Source: an uncultured Polaribacter sp.
Lineage (GTDB): Bacteria; Bacteroidota; Bacteroidia; Flavobacteriales; Flavobacteriaceae
Assembly (NCBI GenBank): GCA_943846595.1
Contig: OX044355.1
Location: 1 to 64,000, forward strand
Direction: 5' to 3'
Length of the DNA stretch: 64,000 nucleotides
This document shows, in pieces, positions 25,140 to 34,273 of the stretch (position 1 is its first letter; every line of letters begins with the position of its first letter). The position numbers and the translations under genes are program-made. The notes under the pieces are model-generated. The model saw nothing but the letters and a program-made list of their open reading frames with translations, was not told the origin of the DNA and ran no database searches.

Positions 25140-25172
25140 TCTCTTAATAATTTAAATAAGCTTTCGCTTATT

Positions 25173-25829
25173 TTATTTTTTCTTAATCTCTTTTAAAAAA
25201 TCTGTAGAAATCTCTGTGAAATCTCTAAAAATATAATCTGCTTCGTGTAATATTTTTGCATCTCCAATTCCAACAGAAATCATATATGCTGAATTTGCTG
25301 CCTGAACTCCTGCAACAGAATCTTCAAAGACAATACAGTCTTCTGGCGGCATTCCTAACTGCTTTGCAGCTATTAAAAACACTTCGGGATCTGGTTTTGC
25401 TTTGCTTACGTTTGTACCATCTACAATGGCTTCAAACTTATCAATTAAATTCACTTTGTTTAAAATTAGCCTTGCATTTTTACTTGCAGACCCTAATGCT
25501 ACAGGTTGACTTTCGTCACCTAGAAAGTTTAATATTTTTATGACATCGGGTAAAATTTCACTTTCACTCATTTCATGTACATGAAGTAAATAATCATCAT
25601 TCTTAGAAGTCATTAGACGTGTAAAATGAGCTGCTGAAATTGTTTTATTTCCCCAAGCTAAAATTTTCTCTAAAGACTGTACTCTACTTACTCCTTTGAG
25701 TTGTTCGTTTTGTTCTTGAGAAAAATCGATACCAATAGAATTGGCTAATTTTTTCCATGCCAAAAAATGGTATTTAGCGGTGTCTACAATAACACCATCT
25801 AGATCAAATATATATCCTCTTTTTTTCAT
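25173..25829 (-). CDS. pgmB: Beta-phosphoglucomutase
   Basis: The 218-residue HAD-superfamily enzyme starts GYIFDLDGVIVDTAKYHFLA (DxD catalytic aspartates), with a helical cap, LGSASKNARL (motif II Ser) and VFEDSVAGVQAA (motif IV). It converts beta-glucose-1-phosphate from the GH65 phosphorylase to glucose-6-phosphate in the cytoplasm. The gene abuts the transporter gene and is 33 bp upstream of the phosphorylase gene. This pairing is the standard maltose phosphorolysis module. Confidence 0.92.
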   Translation of the reverse strand: MKKRGYIFDLDGVIVDTAKYHFLAWKKLANSIGIDFSQEQNEQLKGVSRVQSLEKILAWGNKTISAAHFTRLMTSKNDDYLLHVHEMSESEILPDVIKILNFLGDESQPVALGSASKNARLILNKVNLIDKFEAIVDGTNVSKAKPDPEVFLIAAKQLGMPPEDCIVFEDSVAGVQAANSAYMISVGIGDAKILHEADYIFRDFTEISTDFLKEIKKK

Positions 25830-27206
25830 TTATATGGTATCCTCTTGAAATGTAATTGCATTTTTTTCGGTAATAAGTAGATTGCAAAAACCTGCAATTA
25901 TTAAACTTAAACCTGCTACAATCATCGCGTTAATTGTTTGTTCGCCTAAAAGACCTGTAATAAAATTAATACCTCCAAGCGCAGCAATAATTTGCGGTAT
26001 TACAATAAACATATTGAAAACACCCATGATCACACCCATCTTCTTTGGATCTACGGAACTTGATAACATCGCATACGGCATTGATAAAACACTCCCCCAA
26101 GCAAAACCAACTAACGTAAATGATAAGGCTAAATATTCTGGTGATGGAATTAAATACATTGATATAAAACCGAGTCCACCTAAGATTAAAGATCCCATAT
26201 GAACATGTTTTCTATTGATGCGTCTTGTTCTTGTATATAAAACCAGGACTAATGCAAATGCCATAGAAGACAATCCATAGATACCCATATAAGAACCAAC
26301 TTCATTAGAAGATTTTTGAAATGCAGTATTTTTAACATCAAATGCAGCTTTTTGGATCGCATCTGTCATTACATACTCTTTTTCTATGGGAGCGGAAGTT
26401 TTAAAAACGTGTTCTGTTAAAGCAGGGTTTGCCATACTCCACATTGTAAAAAAAGCAAACCAGCTAAAAAACTGAACTAAACCCAACTTTTTCATAACGG
26501 TTGGCATATTTTTAATGTTTTCTAAAATATCTGAAACAAAACGGTTTTTTTCTGCTTTTTCTTTTTCGAAAGCTTCCATATCTTCTGGCGGATATTCTTT
26601 TGTAGTAAATACAGTATAAAAAATACTTACTAAAAAGACAACTGCACCAATTGCAAAAGCAACTTTTACTGACATAGGAACGATTCCTGATTCAGCAGAA
26701 TCGCTAACTCCAAACTGTGAAACCATCCAAGGTAAACTACTGGCAACCCAAGTACCAACACCAATAATAAGTGTTTGAATTACAAAACCATAAGATCTTT
26801 GAGAATTTGGTAATTTATCGGCAACTAAAGCTCTAAACGGCTCCATAGATATATTGATAGAAGCATCTAAAATCCATAGAAAACCTGCAGCAATCCATAG
26901 CGTTGGTGAATGGGGCATTGCAATTAATGCCAACGAACTAAGAATAGCGCCTATTAAAAAATAAGGGCGTCTTCTCCCCCACCTTGTACTCCAGGTTCGG
27001 TCGCTCATGTAGCCAATAATTGGCTGAACTATAAGACCTGTTAATGGAGCTGCTATCCAAAGAATTGGAATGTCATCAATTTCTGCACCAAGTGTTTGGA
27101 AAATTCGAGACATAAAACCGCCAGTTAAGGCCATCCCAAATTGTATTCCTAGAAACCCAAAACTCATGTTCCAGATTTGCAAGAAACTTAATTTCTGCTT
27201 ATTCAT
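25830..27206 (-). CDS. MFS sugar transporter (maltose importer, SLC45/GPH-like)
   Basis: A 458-residue protein with about 12 hydrophobic segments. Motifs: IGYMSDRTWSTRWGRRRPYF in the cytoplasmic loop between helices 2 and 3, and a long central loop (about 200-230). Probably carries maltose or small malto-oligosaccharides across the inner membrane as a proton symporter. First gene of the minus-strand operon, stop touching the pgmB start. The upstream 146 bp contain a palindrome and a motif shared with the susC promoter region. Confidence 0.85.
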   Translation of the reverse strand: MNKQKLSFLQIWNMSFGFLGIQFGMALTGGFMSRIFQTLGAEIDDIPILWIAAPLTGLIVQPIIGYMSDRTWSTRWGRRRPYFLIGAILSSLALIAMPHSPTLWIAAGFLWILDASINISMEPFRALVADKLPNSQRSYGFVIQTLIIGVGTWVASSLPWMVSQFGVSDSAESGIVPMSVKVAFAIGAVVFLVSIFYTVFTTKEYPPEDMEAFEKEKAEKNRFVSDILENIKNMPTVMKKLGLVQFFSWFAFFTMWSMANPALTEHVFKTSAPIEKEYVMTDAIQKAAFDVKNTAFQKSSNEVGSYMGIYGLSSMAFALVLVLYTRTRRINRKHVHMGSLILGGLGFISMYLIPSPEYLALSFTLVGFAWGSVLSMPYAMLSSSVDPKKMGVIMGVFNMFIVIPQIIAALGGINFITGLLGEQTINAMIVAGLSLIIAGFCNLLITEKNAITFQEDTI

Positions 27207-27207
27207 T

Positions 27208-27236
27208 ATCGTAAAATATTAAATTAATATTACGAT
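27208..27236. promoter_or_regulatory. AT-rich palindrome upstream of the catabolic operon
   Basis: An imperfect inverted repeat with outer arms ATCGTAA and TTACGAT lies immediately upstream of the transporter start codon (right arm TTAATATTACGAT). It could be an operator overlapping the 5' leader or an RNA hairpin. There is no T-run in the reading direction of either neighbour to make it an obvious terminator. Confidence 0.35.
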
Positions 27237-27265
27237 AAGCTTTTAGACTTATCAACTAATAAATT

Positions 27266-27285
27266 TTGTGGAATGTAATTTATTG
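27266..27285. promoter_or_regulatory. Motif shared with susC promoter region (copy 1)
   Basis: TTGTGGAATGTAA followed by TTTATTG occurs here upstream of the transporter operon, and again with one inserted G at 28508-28528 upstream of susC. About 20 of 21 positions match while the flanking sequence does not. A common regulator site for the two divergent starch operons is the simplest reading. Confidence 0.5.
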
Positions 27286-27352
27286 ATAAATCGATTATTA
27301 AAGTTGTAAAGTTATAAATTTTTGTGAAAAACCATAAAGAAACTTTTTTTTT

Positions 27353-28375
27353 CTACGACGACGGTTTCGTAGACTCTCTTAATTTAAGATTGCTAGATAT
27401 TACAATTTTCTTTGGCTCGTATACCTCAGCTTCTTTTTCTATCCGCTCAATTAAAACCTCTACAGCTTGTTTCCCCATTTCAAGACCATGTTGTGCAATT
27501 GTGGTAATTGATGGCGATGAGTATTCTGAGATTAGACCATCTGTAAAACCAATTACAGAAAATTCTTGCGGAACTTTATACCCCTTCTCTTTTGCGATTC
27601 TCATAGCTGTTGCTGCATAAATTTCATTTACAGCAAAAACAGCATCAATATCTTGGTCAAATACGCGTTCTATTTGTGCTTTAATATTTTCTTTTTCTTC
27701 AACTTCAATAATCAATTTTTTATTGACAGATATTCCTTTTTCAGAAAGTGCTCTTTCATAACCCTGTCTTCTTAAAGTACCTACATTTACATGTTCTGGC
27801 GTAGTAATTAAAGCGATTTTAAGACTGTTTTGGTTCAATAAATACTTCGTTGCTTTGTAACCTGCACCCACATCATCTACCACTACTTTATCACATAAAA
27901 TTTCATCTACAACACGATCAAAAAGGACTAATGGAATTTCTTCATTGACCAAATCTTTGAAATGTGTAAAATCTTTTGTTTCTAGGGTTTCTTTTGCAAT
28001 GGAAACGATAAGTCCATCAACACTTCCATTAGAAAGTACTTTCAAATTCTCTACTTCTTTCTTGTAGGACTCATTCGAAAAACAAACCATAATATGGTAG
28101 CCTTTCTCACTCGCTCCTTGTTCGATTCCTTTAATTACCGTTGAGAAAAAATGATGAACGATCCTTGGAAGGATTACACCAATAAGTTTGGTTTTTTGAT
28201 TCCTTAGCTGTAGCGCTAAACTATTTGGTTTATAATTAAACATTGCCGCATAAGCTTTAATCTTGTCTTTAGTGTCGATACTAATTTCATGACTATCTCT
28301 TAGCGCTTTTGAAACTGTAGATGTTGAGACCCCTAGTTCCTTTGCAATTGTTTTAATTGTAATTTTTTGCTTCAT
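27353..28375 (-). CDS. LacI-family transcriptional regulator of the starch locus
   Basis: A 340-residue protein. Residues 3-55 form the LacI HTH and hinge (TIKTIAKELGVSTSTVSKAL, then NYKPNSLALQLR). The rest is a periplasmic-binding-protein-like effector domain (IGVILPRIVHHFFSTVIKGI onward). It lies between the minus-strand catabolic operon and the plus-strand sus operon, and probably responds to maltose or a glucose phosphate. A palindromic site with a central CG step (28446-28461) in the adjacent 196-bp promoter region is a fitting operator. Confidence 0.88.
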   Translation of the reverse strand: MKQKITIKTIAKELGVSTSTVSKALRDSHEISIDTKDKIKAYAAMFNYKPNSLALQLRNQKTKLIGVILPRIVHHFFSTVIKGIEQGASEKGYHIMVCFSNESYKKEVENLKVLSNGSVDGLIVSIAKETLETKDFTHFKDLVNEEIPLVLFDRVVDEILCDKVVVDDVGAGYKATKYLLNQNSLKIALITTPEHVNVGTLRRQGYERALSEKGISVNKKLIIEVEEKENIKAQIERVFDQDIDAVFAVNEIYAATAMRIAKEKGYKVPQEFSVIGFTDGLISEYSSPSITTIAQHGLEMGKQAVEVLIERIEKEAEVYEPKKIVISSNLKLRESTKPSS

Positions 28376-28445
28376 ATTTTACAAAAATGAGGATTTATTG
28401 TGTGTTTTATGTGAATATATAAAAAAAAACACGAAAGTTGTCAAC

Positions 28446-28461
28446 ACGAAATCGGTTTCGT
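28446..28461. promoter_or_regulatory. Candidate LacI-type operator between lacI and susC
   Basis: ACGAAATCGGTTTCGT is a 16-bp near-palindrome (7 of 8 pairs) with a central CG, the usual form of LacI/GalR-family operators. It lies 71 bp upstream of the lacI-type start codon and 110 bp upstream of susC, so it could control both. Confidence 0.6.
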
Positions 28462-28507
28462 AAAATGAATAATGATTGGTATTTTAAAGAAACATACTAC
28501 ATTCACC

Positions 28508-28528
28508 TTGTGGAATGTAAGTTTATTG
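28508..28528. promoter_or_regulatory. Motif shared with transporter-operon promoter (copy 2)
   Basis: TTGTGGAATGTAAG followed by TTTATTG, 43 bp upstream of the susC start. It contains TAAGTTTA, near to the Bacteroidota -7 element TAnnTTTG. See copy 1 at 27266-27285. Confidence 0.5.
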
Positions 28529-28571
28529 TTATCACAACTCAAATTTACAGTTATTATTTAATAAAACAAAT

Positions 28572-31514
28572 ATGAATAAAATTAAACTATTAGTGATTGG
28601 TCTTCTTTTGAGCACTACTTTTACAATGTTTGCACAACAAACAGTAAAGGGTGTTGTTAAAGAAAAAACGACGGGTGATACTTTGCCTGGAGTTAGTGTC
28701 ATTATAAAAGGCACTACAAATGGATCTGAAACAGATTTTGATGGAAGGTTTCAAATTTCGAATGTAAAATCTGGAGATGTTTTAGTCTTTAGGTCTTTAG
28801 GATATTCAGAAAAAGAAGTTACTATTGGTGAAACCTTAGACCTTCTTGTAGAATTAATCCAATCTTCTGAACAACTAGATGAAATTATTGTTATTGGATA
28901 TGGTAGTACTACTGTTAAAGATGCTACAGGTTCTGTAGAATCTATTACAGTAAAAGATTTTACGAAAGGAAATATTGTAACTCCCGAGAACCTTTTAAGT
29001 GGTCGTGTTGCTGGTGTAAACATCATCACAAGTGGTGCTCCAGGTTCAGGATCTCAAATTAGAATTAGAGGAGGGTCTTCTCTTAACGCATCAAATGATC
29101 CACTAATTGTTATTGACGGACTACCAATGTCAGGAACTGCAGGAGGATCTAGAGGGGTGCTAGCGAGTATAAATCCAAATGATATTGAATCTTTCTCTGT
29201 TTTAAAAGATGCTTCTGCAACGGCCATTTATGGCTCTAGAGGTGCAAACGGTGTTATTATTATTTCAACCAAAAAAGGAAGAAGCGAATATTCTTTGGAC
29301 TATGATTATCAAATGGGTTTTGGTGAAATTACAGATAGAGTAAGTATGTACAACGCAGAAAGCTTTCGAAGTTTGGTAAATTCTCAGCCAATTACGGGCT
29401 CCATGATTCCTACAAGCTTATTGGGTAGTGCCAATACAAACTGGCAAGATGAGATTTATCAAAAATCTGTTTCAACACAGCATAATATCACTATAAGAGG
29501 TCAGGTTTTCAAAAAAATACCAACACGATTATCGATTGGGTTTGCTGCTATTGAAGGAAATATTCTTACTTCAAAATATGATAGAGCTACAGTAGCCTTA
29601 TCTATGAATCCAAGTTTTTTTGATGATCACTTAAAAGTGAACTTAAATTACAACAGAGCCTTTGAAGACAATCGTTTTGCTGACGCTGGACAAGTAGGAG
29701 CGGCACTTCGTTACGACCCAACACAACCTGTTTATGATGCTTCTTCTCCTTTTGGAGGTTTTTACCAACACTACACAAGAGACGCTCAAGGGAATGTAAT
29801 TCTGTCTAATGGAGGAACCAACCCGGTTGCAGCACTATTGCAAAATAATAACAATTCAGATGTTTTTAGACAATATGGAAATTTAAAAGTAGATTATAAA
29901 TTTCATTTCTTACCAGAATTGACGGCTACTGTAAATGTTGGTTTTGACAAATCTACAGGAAAAGGAACTAGCATGAGTTCAATAGAAGGACCCGCAAGTT
30001 TTAATAGCTTGTATGTTGGAAATGATTCAGGATTTACAAGTGAGGTGCTTAACGAGTCTTTAGATGGCTACCTTAATTATGTAAATACTTTTGGGAAAGT
30101 AAAAACAGACATTACTGCAGGGTATTCTTACCAAACTTTTAATGGTTCTGGAAACTCTACAGGAAATACACGAAATCCATCCGATCAAGGAGCTACTTCT
30201 TATAATGCAACACCTGTTGTCTTAATTGGGTTTTTAGCAAGAGCAAATTTTACTTTTAATGAAAAGTATTTACTTACACTTAATTTTAGAAAAGACGGAA
30301 CTTCTCGTTTTGGACCTGAAAATAGATGGGGTAACTTTGGAGGTGCTGCAGTTGCTTGGAATATAAGTGATGAAGAATTTCTAAAAAACAGTGATTTAAT
30401 TTCTAATTTGAAATTAAGAGCAAGTTATGGTGTGAATGGACAACAAGACGGAATTGCAGGAGATTTATATTTAGACAGGTATCGTTTTGGAAATCAAAAT
30501 TCTCAATATATTTTTGATGGAACACCAATTCAATCTACCATTCCTACAGAACGTAGTAATCTGAAATGGGAGAATACAGCAACAGTAGAATTTGGACTCG
30601 ATTATGGTTTGTTTAATGACAAAATCACGGGATCTATCAATGCATTTCAAAAAAATTCTACAGACTTATTATCCAATGCTCCAGTAGCAGATGGTAGTAA
30701 TTTTACAAATAGAGTTTTGCAAAACATTGGAGACCTACAAGTAAATGGATTAGAGTTTACTGTAAATGCAGATGTTATTAAAACAGAAGACCTAGAATGG
30801 AACCTTAATTTTAATGCAACCTACTTAGATAAAGAAATTAAAGAATTAGCCCTAAACCAAGACATTACAACAGGAGGTATTTCTGGAGGAACTGGAAATT
30901 TCATTCAACTTTATAGTGAAGGTTTTGCTCCAAACTCATTTTATGTGTACAAGCAATTGTATGACACTGCGGGAATGCCAATTGAAGGTGCTTATGCAGA
31001 TATAAATGGAGACGGTATTTTAAATTCTCAAGACAGGTACCTAAAAGAAAATCCACAAGCAGATGTTTCTTTAGGGTTTCAATCGAGTTTAAATTATAAG
31101 AATTTTGATTTTGCATTTAACTTAAGAGCAAACATTGGAAACTATGTTTACAATAATGTGAATTCTTCTTTAGCACAATATAGTTTAATTTTAGATCAAT
31201 CGGTTTTAGGAAACATTCCTACTTCTGTAAGCAATACCAACTTTTTAAGAACTGCTGATGTTATTTTATCAGATATTTATTTAGAAAATGCTTCGTTCTT
31301 AAAAATGGACAACATTACATTAGGATATACTTTTGACAAGATCAACCCCATAAATAAATTTGATTTTAATAGTATTAGAGTATGGGCTGGAATGCAAAAT
31401 GTATTTACACTTACAAACTATACAGGACTAGATCCTGAAGTTTTTAACGGTATTGATAATACAATTTATCCAAGACCAAGAACATTTTTGGTAGGAGCAA
31501 ACATTAAATTTTAA
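28572..31514 (+). CDS. susC: SusC-like TonB-dependent outer-membrane transporter
   Basis: A 980-residue protein with signal peptide (MNKIKLLVIGLLLSTTFTMF then AQQ), carboxypeptidase-D regulatory-like domain (about 24-100, VKGVVKEKTTGDTLPGVSVI), TonB-box-like DEIIVIGYGS, plug with RIRGGSSLNASNDPLIVIDG, and a C-terminal beta barrel ending in ANIKF. It imports malto-oligosaccharides with the SusD lid encoded 6 bp downstream. First gene of the plus-strand operon. Confidence 0.93.
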   Translation: MNKIKLLVIGLLLSTTFTMFAQQTVKGVVKEKTTGDTLPGVSVIIKGTTNGSETDFDGRFQISNVKSGDVLVFRSLGYSEKEVTIGETLDLLVELIQSSEQLDEIIVIGYGSTTVKDATGSVESITVKDFTKGNIVTPENLLSGRVAGVNIITSGAPGSGSQIRIRGGSSLNASNDPLIVIDGLPMSGTAGGSRGVLASINPNDIESFSVLKDASATAIYGSRGANGVIIISTKKGRSEYSLDYDYQMGFGEITDRVSMYNAESFRSLVNSQPITGSMIPTSLLGSANTNWQDEIYQKSVSTQHNITIRGQVFKKIPTRLSIGFAAIEGNILTSKYDRATVALSMNPSFFDDHLKVNLNYNRAFEDNRFADAGQVGAALRYDPTQPVYDASSPFGGFYQHYTRDAQGNVILSNGGTNPVAALLQNNNNSDVFRQYGNLKVDYKFHFLPELTATVNVGFDKSTGKGTSMSSIEGPASFNSLYVGNDSGFTSEVLNESLDGYLNYVNTFGKVKTDITAGYSYQTFNGSGNSTGNTRNPSDQGATSYNATPVVLIGFLARANFTFNEKYLLTLNFRKDGTSRFGPENRWGNFGGAAVAWNISDEEFLKNSDLISNLKLRASYGVNGQQDGIAGDLYLDRYRFGNQNSQYIFDGTPIQSTIPTERSNLKWENTATVEFGLDYGLFNDKITGSINAFQKNSTDLLSNAPVADGSNFTNRVLQNIGDLQVNGLEFTVNADVIKTEDLEWNLNFNATYLDKEIKELALNQDITTGGISGGTGNFIQLYSEGFAPNSFYVYKQLYDTAGMPIEGAYADINGDGILNSQDRYLKENPQADVSLGFQSSLNYKNFDFAFNLRANIGNYVYNNVNSSLAQYSLILDQSVLGNIPTSVSNTNFLRTADVILSDIYLENASFLKMDNITLGYTFDKINPINKFDFNSIRVWAGMQNVFTLTNYTGLDPEVFNGIDNTIYPRPRTFLVGANIKF

Positions 31515-31520
31515 TTTATT

Positions 31521-33128
31521 ATGAAAAAAATATTAAAAATAGAAAGAATATCTACCATCCTTTTTGTGTTCTTTATCGCATTTTCTTCTTGTACTAACGA
31601 GTTAGACATTACACCACAGGATGATCAAGATTTGTTAGGTGATGAATTTTTCGCAAACGAAAGCTCATACAAGCAATTATTAGCAGGTGTCTATGGAAAC
31701 CTATCTTTAACTGGTATCGATGGTCCAGGATCTTCAAATATTGAAGGTTTAGATGCAGGTACAAGTCAATTTGGCCGTGTACTCTTATACTTACAAACAT
31801 TATCAGCAGATCAAATGATTTGGTCTTATGAGAATGATCCTGGTACAAGAGAAATTCAACGTAACCTTTGGAGTGCAGATGACCCTATTATTTTAGGGAT
31901 GTTTGGTAGAAGCCATGTAACAATAGCTTTTGCAAATAATTTCTTAAGAGAAACTACAGATGCTAAATTAACGGAAAGAAATGTTTCAGATGTTGTAAGA
32001 ACAGAGATTGTAGCCTATAGAGCAGAAGCACGTTTGCTTAGAGCTTTATCTTACTACTATATGATGGATTTATTTGGTCAAGCAAATTTTGCCACAGAAT
32101 TAGATGCAATAAATGCACAACCATTAGCTTATAATAGAGTGCAATTATTTGAATTTATAGAATCTGAATTGAAAGCAATAGAGTCTGATTTATCTGATCC
32201 AATGACCAATGAACACGGGAGAGCAGACAAAGCAGTTGCAGCGATGATTTTGTCTAAAATTTATTTAAATGCAGAGGTTTACATTGGACAAAGTAAATAT
32301 GATGAATGTGTTACAGAGTTAAATAAAATAATAAATGGTGGTTATTCATTAGCGCCAGATTATTTATTAAATTTCATGGCAGATAACAATACAAATGCTG
32401 CAAGAAATGAGATTATATTTCCTTTAATTTCTGATGGTATTAATACTCAAAACTATGGACCTACTACTGTTATCATTAATGGTTCTGTTGGAAGTATAGA
32501 AGCAAACGGTGCCGAAGTTGGTGTTGGTGCAGGTGGCTGGGGTGGAGCCCTTAGAGTTAGAAAACAGTTTGTGAATTTGTTTGAAAACAGTATTTTTGAT
32601 ACAGACACAAGGAATACGATTATTTCAGAAGGTAGATCCAAAGAAATAACAGATATTTCTGATAAAGATCAAGGATATATTATTCAAAAATATTCAAATG
32701 CTTTATCGATCGGTGGGTATGGTCCAGATCAAACTTTTGTAAATACTGATTTCCCTTTATTTAGATTAGGAGATGTGTATTTAATGTATGCAGAAGCGCA
32801 ATTAAGAGGCGCTTCAAATGCGACACAAATTAATGCGCTAGCGTATGTAAATCAATTACGATCAAGAGCAAACAATCCACAAGCAATTCAAAGTGGTGAT
32901 TTAACACTCGATTTTATTTTAGATGAAAGATCTCGTGAATTGCACTGGGAAGCACATAGAAGACAAGATTTAATTCGTTTTGGAAAATATACAGGTGGAT
33001 CTTATAATTGGGCTTGGAAAGGAAATGGTAGCAATGGTATTTCTTTACCAGATCACATGAAATTATATCCGATACCAGCTGCAAGTTTATCAACAAATCC
33101 GAATTTAACTCAAAACCCTGGTTACTAA
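31521..33128 (+). CDS. susD: SusD-like starch-binding lipoprotein
   Basis: A 535-residue protein with lipoprotein signal (TILFVFFIAFSSC, Cys about 24) and SusD/RagB alpha-helical TPR architecture: AEARLLRALSYYYMMDLFGQ mid-protein and a C-terminal LDERSRELHWEAHRRQDLIR motif. It caps the SusC barrel and binds starch at the cell surface. Spacing to susC is 6 bp. Confidence 0.93.
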   Translation: MKKILKIERISTILFVFFIAFSSCTNELDITPQDDQDLLGDEFFANESSYKQLLAGVYGNLSLTGIDGPGSSNIEGLDAGTSQFGRVLLYLQTLSADQMIWSYENDPGTREIQRNLWSADDPIILGMFGRSHVTIAFANNFLRETTDAKLTERNVSDVVRTEIVAYRAEARLLRALSYYYMMDLFGQANFATELDAINAQPLAYNRVQLFEFIESELKAIESDLSDPMTNEHGRADKAVAAMILSKIYLNAEVYIGQSKYDECVTELNKIINGGYSLAPDYLLNFMADNNTNAARNEIIFPLISDGINTQNYGPTTVIINGSVGSIEANGAEVGVGAGGWGGALRVRKQFVNLFENSIFDTDTRNTIISEGRSKEITDISDKDQGYIIQKYSNALSIGGYGPDQTFVNTDFPLFRLGDVYLMYAEAQLRGASNATQINALAYVNQLRSRANNPQAIQSGDLTLDFILDERSRELHWEAHRRQDLIRFGKYTGGSYNWAWKGNGSNGISLPDHMKLYPIPAASLSTNPNLTQNPGY

Positions 33129-33148
33129 ATCAATATAAATTATAAAAG

Positions 33149-34249
33149 ATGAAAAAAATTAAACATATTTCAATAGCCAGCATTATTGGTTTGGTCTTAT
33201 TAATCTTCGCTTCGTGTGATGATTCATCTGAACTATTTAATGTATCTGCAAATCCTAATGCAGCAGTTTTAGCAGATTTAAACTTTACAATGATAGAGTT
33301 AGATGCTGTGAATACAAGTAATCCAGCGGTAACGTTAAATTGGCAATCTGCAAACTACGAGCAGCAAACATCTATTAACTATTCAATTGAATTTGCAAGT
33401 GATGTTGATTTTACGGCGCCCGTTGTAGCTTCATCAATCACAGGACAAACATCAATTACATTGTCTGTTAATGAAATTAATGCAGCTGCAGGGAATTCAG
33501 GTTTGAATCCATTTGAATGGGCAACTCTTTATGTTAGAGTTGTATCGTCAATAGGATCTCAGAACGGATTACCAATTCCATCAAATACAATTCAGTTTGA
33601 AGTATATCCATTCTATAATTATGTGTTTTCTGATTATTATTTAGTTGGAGATGCAACTGCATCAGGTTGGAATAATAACAATAACAATCCTGCTCTTTTT
33701 AGAGATCCAACCGATAGTAATGTATTTTATTATACTGGGTTTTGGGCAGAAAATGGACACTTTAAAGTACTCGAAACAAAAGGACTTTGGCAACCACAAT
33801 TTGGAACAGATGATGGTGCAACTGTAGGGAATAACCCTGGTGGCGGAACAGATCCTGAAAGATTCCCATATGGTGGTGGAAATGGTATACCTGCTGGGTT
33901 TCATACTTTTAAAATAAATTTTGCAAGCAATACATTTACTTTTGAATCTTTTGATGCTTCTGGTGCTGTAAGTCCGGCATCATTAACGTTGCAAGGTTCT
34001 AGCTCGGCAAATATCTCGATGAGTCCCTTAAGTTTTGACGGTCATATTTGGTATGCAACCGCGGTTAGATTAATACCAGGAGAACTTTCTTTTGTAACCG
34101 ACAGCAATTCGTCTTGGGGTGGTTCAACATCATTCTCGGGTGTTGCTACCGATGGAGGTAGTGCGGTTCCAATAATTGTGGAAGATGATTATGATGTTTG
34201 GTTTAATGATTTAACAGGTCGTTACATCTTTATCCCTTTAAATTTATAA
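33149..34249 (+). CDS. susE: SusE-like outer-membrane starch-binding lipoprotein
   Basis: A 366-residue protein with lipoprotein signal (IGLVLLIFASC), an N-terminal SusE-type immunoglobulin-like domain (about 40-155) and starch-binding-like modules with YYLVGDATASGWNN and FWAENGHFKVLETKG. Position after susD and architecture match SusE. It binds starch at the outer face. It has one or two modules, fewer than the next protein. Confidence 0.82.
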   Translation: MKKIKHISIASIIGLVLLIFASCDDSSELFNVSANPNAAVLADLNFTMIELDAVNTSNPAVTLNWQSANYEQQTSINYSIEFASDVDFTAPVVASSITGQTSITLSVNEINAAAGNSGLNPFEWATLYVRVVSSIGSQNGLPIPSNTIQFEVYPFYNYVFSDYYLVGDATASGWNNNNNNPALFRDPTDSNVFYYTGFWAENGHFKVLETKGLWQPQFGTDDGATVGNNPGGGTDPERFPYGGGNGIPAGFHTFKINFASNTFTFESFDASGAVSPASLTLQGSSSANISMSPLSFDGHIWYATAVRLIPGELSFVTDSNSSWGGSTSFSGVATDGGSAVPIIVEDDYDVWFNDLTGRYIFIPLNL

Positions 34250-34273
34250 TAAACGAACTAAAAAGATAAAAAA

